7,538 nucleotides of DNA, taken from Pseudomonadota bacterium (GTDB taxonomy: Bacteria; Pseudomonadota; Alphaproteobacteria; Sphingomonadales; Sphingomonadaceae). Numbering within the stretch: position 1 is the first letter of the stretch; each line of letters begins with the position of its first letter. The position numbers and the translations under genes are program-made. The stretch spans positions 1-7,538 of the forward strand of contig JAEWCK010000232.1 of assembly GCA_023390675.1 (NCBI GenBank), written 5' to 3'. The notes below the pieces were generated by a model. That model saw only the letters and a list, made by a program, of their open reading frames with translations, had not been told where the DNA came from and ran no database searches. This document shows positions 5,373-7,538 of the stretch, in pieces.

Positions 5373-7538
5373 ATGGACGACCTGCTTCAGGAATTCATCG
5401 CGGAGACGCGCGAGACGCTCGAAGCGCTTTCGGGCGAGATCGTCGCCTGGGAAGCGCATCCCGGCGATCGCGCGCGGCTCGATGCGATCTTCCGCTTCGT
5501 GCATACCGTGAAGGGGAGCTGCGGCTTCCTCGATCTGCCGCGGCTGGCGCGGCTGAGCCACGCCGCGGAGGACGTGCTCCAGCAGGTGCGCGACGGCAAC
5601 CGCATCCCCGATCGCGGCTTCGTCAACGCCGTGCTCGCGATCGTCGACCGAATCGGCGAGCTGGTCGAGGCGATCGATACCGGCGTGAGCCTCGACGACA
5701 GCGGTGACGACCTGCTGGTCGCGGCGCTCGCCGAGGGCGCGGAGCAAATCGCGCAGGGCAACGGGCCGAACATCCAGCGCGCCCCGGCGCGCAGCGTGCG
5801 CCTCAACGTCGAGCTGCTCGACCGGATGATGTCGGGCATGTCGGACATGGTGCTCGCGCGCAACGAGCTGGCGCGGCGCCTGAGGAGCGGCGACGTCGAC
5901 CCCACGATCGAGGCCGCGCTCGAGCGGCTTTCGCTCACCGTCGGCGAAATGCGCGATACCGTCACACGCACGAGGATGCAGAAAATCGACGCGCTCTTCT
6001 CCCCGCTGCCGCGCATGGTGCGCGATACCGCGGCGGGGCTCGGCAAGTCGGTAAGCCTGCACATCGACGGTTCGGACGTCGAGCTCGATCGCGAGATGAT
6101 CGAAGTGATGCGCGATCCGCTCGTCCACATCATCCGCAACGCGATCGACCACGGCATCGAGGCGCCGGCCGAGCGCCGCGCCGCGGGCAAGCGCGAAAAT
6201 GGCCGGCTGAGCGTCGCGGCGCGCCAGTCGGGCAACCAGATCATCGTCGAGATCGCCGATGACGGGCGCGGGATCGATATCGACCGGCTGATCGCCAAGC
6301 TCGCCTCGCATGGCCGCGACGAGCGCCAGCTGCGCAACCTCTCCGAACGCGCCAGGCTCGAGCTGGTGTTCGAGCCCGGGCTCTCGAGCAAGGACCAGGT
6401 CACCGAAATCTCGGGCCGCGGCGTCGGCATGGACGTGGTCCGAGCCGCGATCGAGCAGATCGGCGGGCGCGTCGAGCTCGACAACAATCCCGGCAAGGGC
6501 CTGCGCATTGCGATCCATGTCCCGCTGACGCTGTCGATCATCTCGACGATCGTGGTGGGTGCGGGCGGACAGCGCTTCGCGATCCCGCGACAGGCGATCG
6601 AGGAGATCGTCAGCGATCATGGCGACGCGATCCGCATCGACGAAATCGGCGGGCGGCAAGTGCTGACCGTGCGCGACCGGCGGATGCCGCTGATCAACCT
6701 GTGCGAAGTGCTCGGCATCGAACGCGCGCGATCGGGCGCGCCGCGGATGATCTCGATCGTCAGCGTGAGCGAAGGCAGCTATGGGCTCGCCGCCGATACG
6801 GTGCTCGACAATGAGGAGCTGGTGATCAAGCCGGCATCGCCCGCGGTCATGTCGACCGGGCTCTATGCCGGCCAGACGCTGCCCGACTCGGGCCTGCCGA
6901 TGCTGCTGCTCGATTGCGCGGGCATGGCTTCCGCCGCGGGACTCGATTTCAGCCGCGAGGCAACGCACGGTTTCGAGGAGGAAGAGGTTGAAGCGGTTGC
7001 GGCGGGGCTGCCCGCCTTGCTGTTCCGCGATCTCGACGGCGTGCGGCGCGCCGTGCCGCTCGCGGCGGTCGACCGCGTCGAGCAGGTCGATACGAGCCAG
7101 GTGCGTTTCGCCGCCGGCCGCTTCCGCGTGACGATCGACGGACACATCCTGCCGCTCGCGGTGCAGGCCGATATCGAGGACCGCGCGCGCCTCAACGTGC
7201 TGCGATTGAAGGACGACGCGAACGAAGTCAGCTACGCGATCGAGGAAGCGCTCGACATCGTCATGCTGCCCGAGGAGATCGCGCCCGCGCGCGAGCCGGG
7301 GGTGGTGGCGGGAGTCGCTTTGGTCGATGGAGAGCAGGTCGAGCTGATCGACATGCTCTGGGTGTTCGACGAGCATGCCGATCGCGAGGAGGGCGGCGAG
7401 GCGCCGCTCTGCCTGATTTCGGGCGATGCGGACGGCTGGATGGCCTCGTTCGTGCGGCCGCTGCTTGAAGCTTCGGGATATCGCGTGACGACCAGGCTCG
7501 CGCCCGGCGAGACGGCGGCCGTCGTACTCTCATCCGAC
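5373..7538 (+). CDS. cheA: Chemotaxis histidine kinase CheA, 3' end outside window
   Basis: Receptor-coupled kinase that phosphorylates CheY/CheB-type regulators. The frame is open for 722 codons to the window end. Order: P1 HPt domain (about 1-107) with H44 in FVHTVKGSCGF; a short linker with no P2 regulator-binding domain; P3 dimerisation (about 142-205); ATPase (about 210-385) with N-box HIIRNAIDHG (N256), G1 ADDGRG (296-300), F-box FEPGLSS and G2 GRGVGMD (348-354); P5 CheW-like domain (about 387-515). A second CheW-like stretch follows (about 546-664, with AVPLAAVDRVEQV and VELIDMLWVF). From about residue 679 there is a receiver-like segment (LCLISGDADGW then FVRPLLEASGYRV) lacking a clean acidic pair. 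Start: ATG with weak GGGG at a 4-nt gap, preceded by a palindrome and a CtrA-like box. The kinase core is intact and should be active. cheW, cheY, cheB and cheR probably follow downstream. Confidence 0.93.
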   Translation, partial: MDDLLQEFIAETRETLEALSGEIVAWEAHPGDRARLDAIFRFVHTVKGSCGFLDLPRLARLSHAAEDVLQQVRDGNRIPDRGFVNAVLAIVDRIGELVEAIDTGVSLDDSGDDLLVAALAEGAEQIAQGNGPNIQRAPARSVRLNVELLDRMMSGMSDMVLARNELARRLRSGDVDPTIEAALERLSLTVGEMRDTVTRTRMQKIDALFSPLPRMVRDTAAGLGKSVSLHIDGSDVELDREMIEVMRDPLVHIIRNAIDHGIEAPAERRAAGKRENGRLSVAARQSGNQIIVEIADDGRGIDIDRLIAKLASHGRDERQLRNLSERARLELVFEPGLSSKDQVTEISGRGVGMDVVRAAIEQIGGRVELDNNPGKGLRIAIHVPLTLSIISTIVVGAGGQRFAIPRQAIEEIVSDHGDAIRIDEIGGRQVLTVRDRRMPLINLCEVLGIERARSGAPRMISIVSVSEGSYGLAADTVLDNEELVIKPASPAVMSTGLYAGQTLPDSGLPMLLLDCAGMASAAGLDFSREATHGFEEEEVEAVAAGLPALLFRDLDGVRRAVPLAAVDRVEQVDTSQVRFAAGRFRVTIDGHILPLAVQADIEDRARLNVLRLKDDANEVSYAIEEALDIVMLPEEIAPAREPGVVAGVALVDGEQVELIDMLWVFDEHADREEGGEAPLCLISGDADGWMASFVRPLLEASGYRVTTRLAPGETAAVVLSSD

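Noticed and set aside
5099..5374. N-terminal extension of RtcB
   Set aside because: The extra 92 residues have no likeness to RtcB, the length without them matches the E. coli enzyme, and the DNA is better explained as a structured leader.
5325..7376. 683-codon open frame on the minus strand
   Set aside because: It lies antisense to cheA, whose frame has every kinase motif. The antisense product is low-complexity His/Arg/Asp-rich sequence typical of shadow frames in GC-rich DNA.

Overview
The window is very GC-rich and looks like chromosome from a sphingomonad-type alphaproteobacterium. This is inferred from a short bacterial alternative oxidase, a ChpT-type phosphotransferase, a CheA built in the alphaproteobacterial way, and a dispersed GC-rich palindromic repeat. 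No phage, transposon, CRISPR array or tRNA was seen.

Region 1 (26-1698) reads as a compact nitric-oxide defence and respiration module. A group III truncated hemoglobin and an alternative oxidase form a minus-strand operon (18 bp apart). They are divergent from an NsrR-like Rrf2 iron-sulfur regulator. The 104-bp divergent spacer holds two sequences close to the NsrR 11-1-11 operator, placed over the promoters of both units. The likely logic is that NO destroys the cluster, repression lifts, the globin handles NO, and the oxidase keeps quinol oxidation going when heme-copper oxidases are poisoned.

Region 2 (1674-3192) holds a secreted or periplasmic serine hydrolase of the class C beta-lactamase/family VIII esterase type, whose 3' end overlaps the regulator gene by 25 bp. 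A LacI-family-like operator lies 30 bp upstream of its start. Next comes a 125-bp REPIN-like element made of two inverted hairpins, in the spacer before chpT.

Region 3 (3193-7538) has chpT (+), then a stem-loop terminator shared with the convergent rtcB (-), then cheA (+, open at the window end). The 274-bp rtcB/cheA spacer is rich in structure. On the rtcB side is a chain of abutting hairpins, two of them mutually exclusive, the last of which hides the rtcB ribosome-binding site. On the cheA side are a CtrA-like box and a perfect 16-bp palindrome next to the start codon. Between them (about 5212-5313) I see no clear signal. ChpT (the phosphotransferase that feeds CtrA) and a CheA gene with a CtrA-like box suggest a cell-cycle/motility locus with rtcB set in between.

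The two items most worth following are the predicted NsrR-globin-AOX circuit and the structured rtcB leader.
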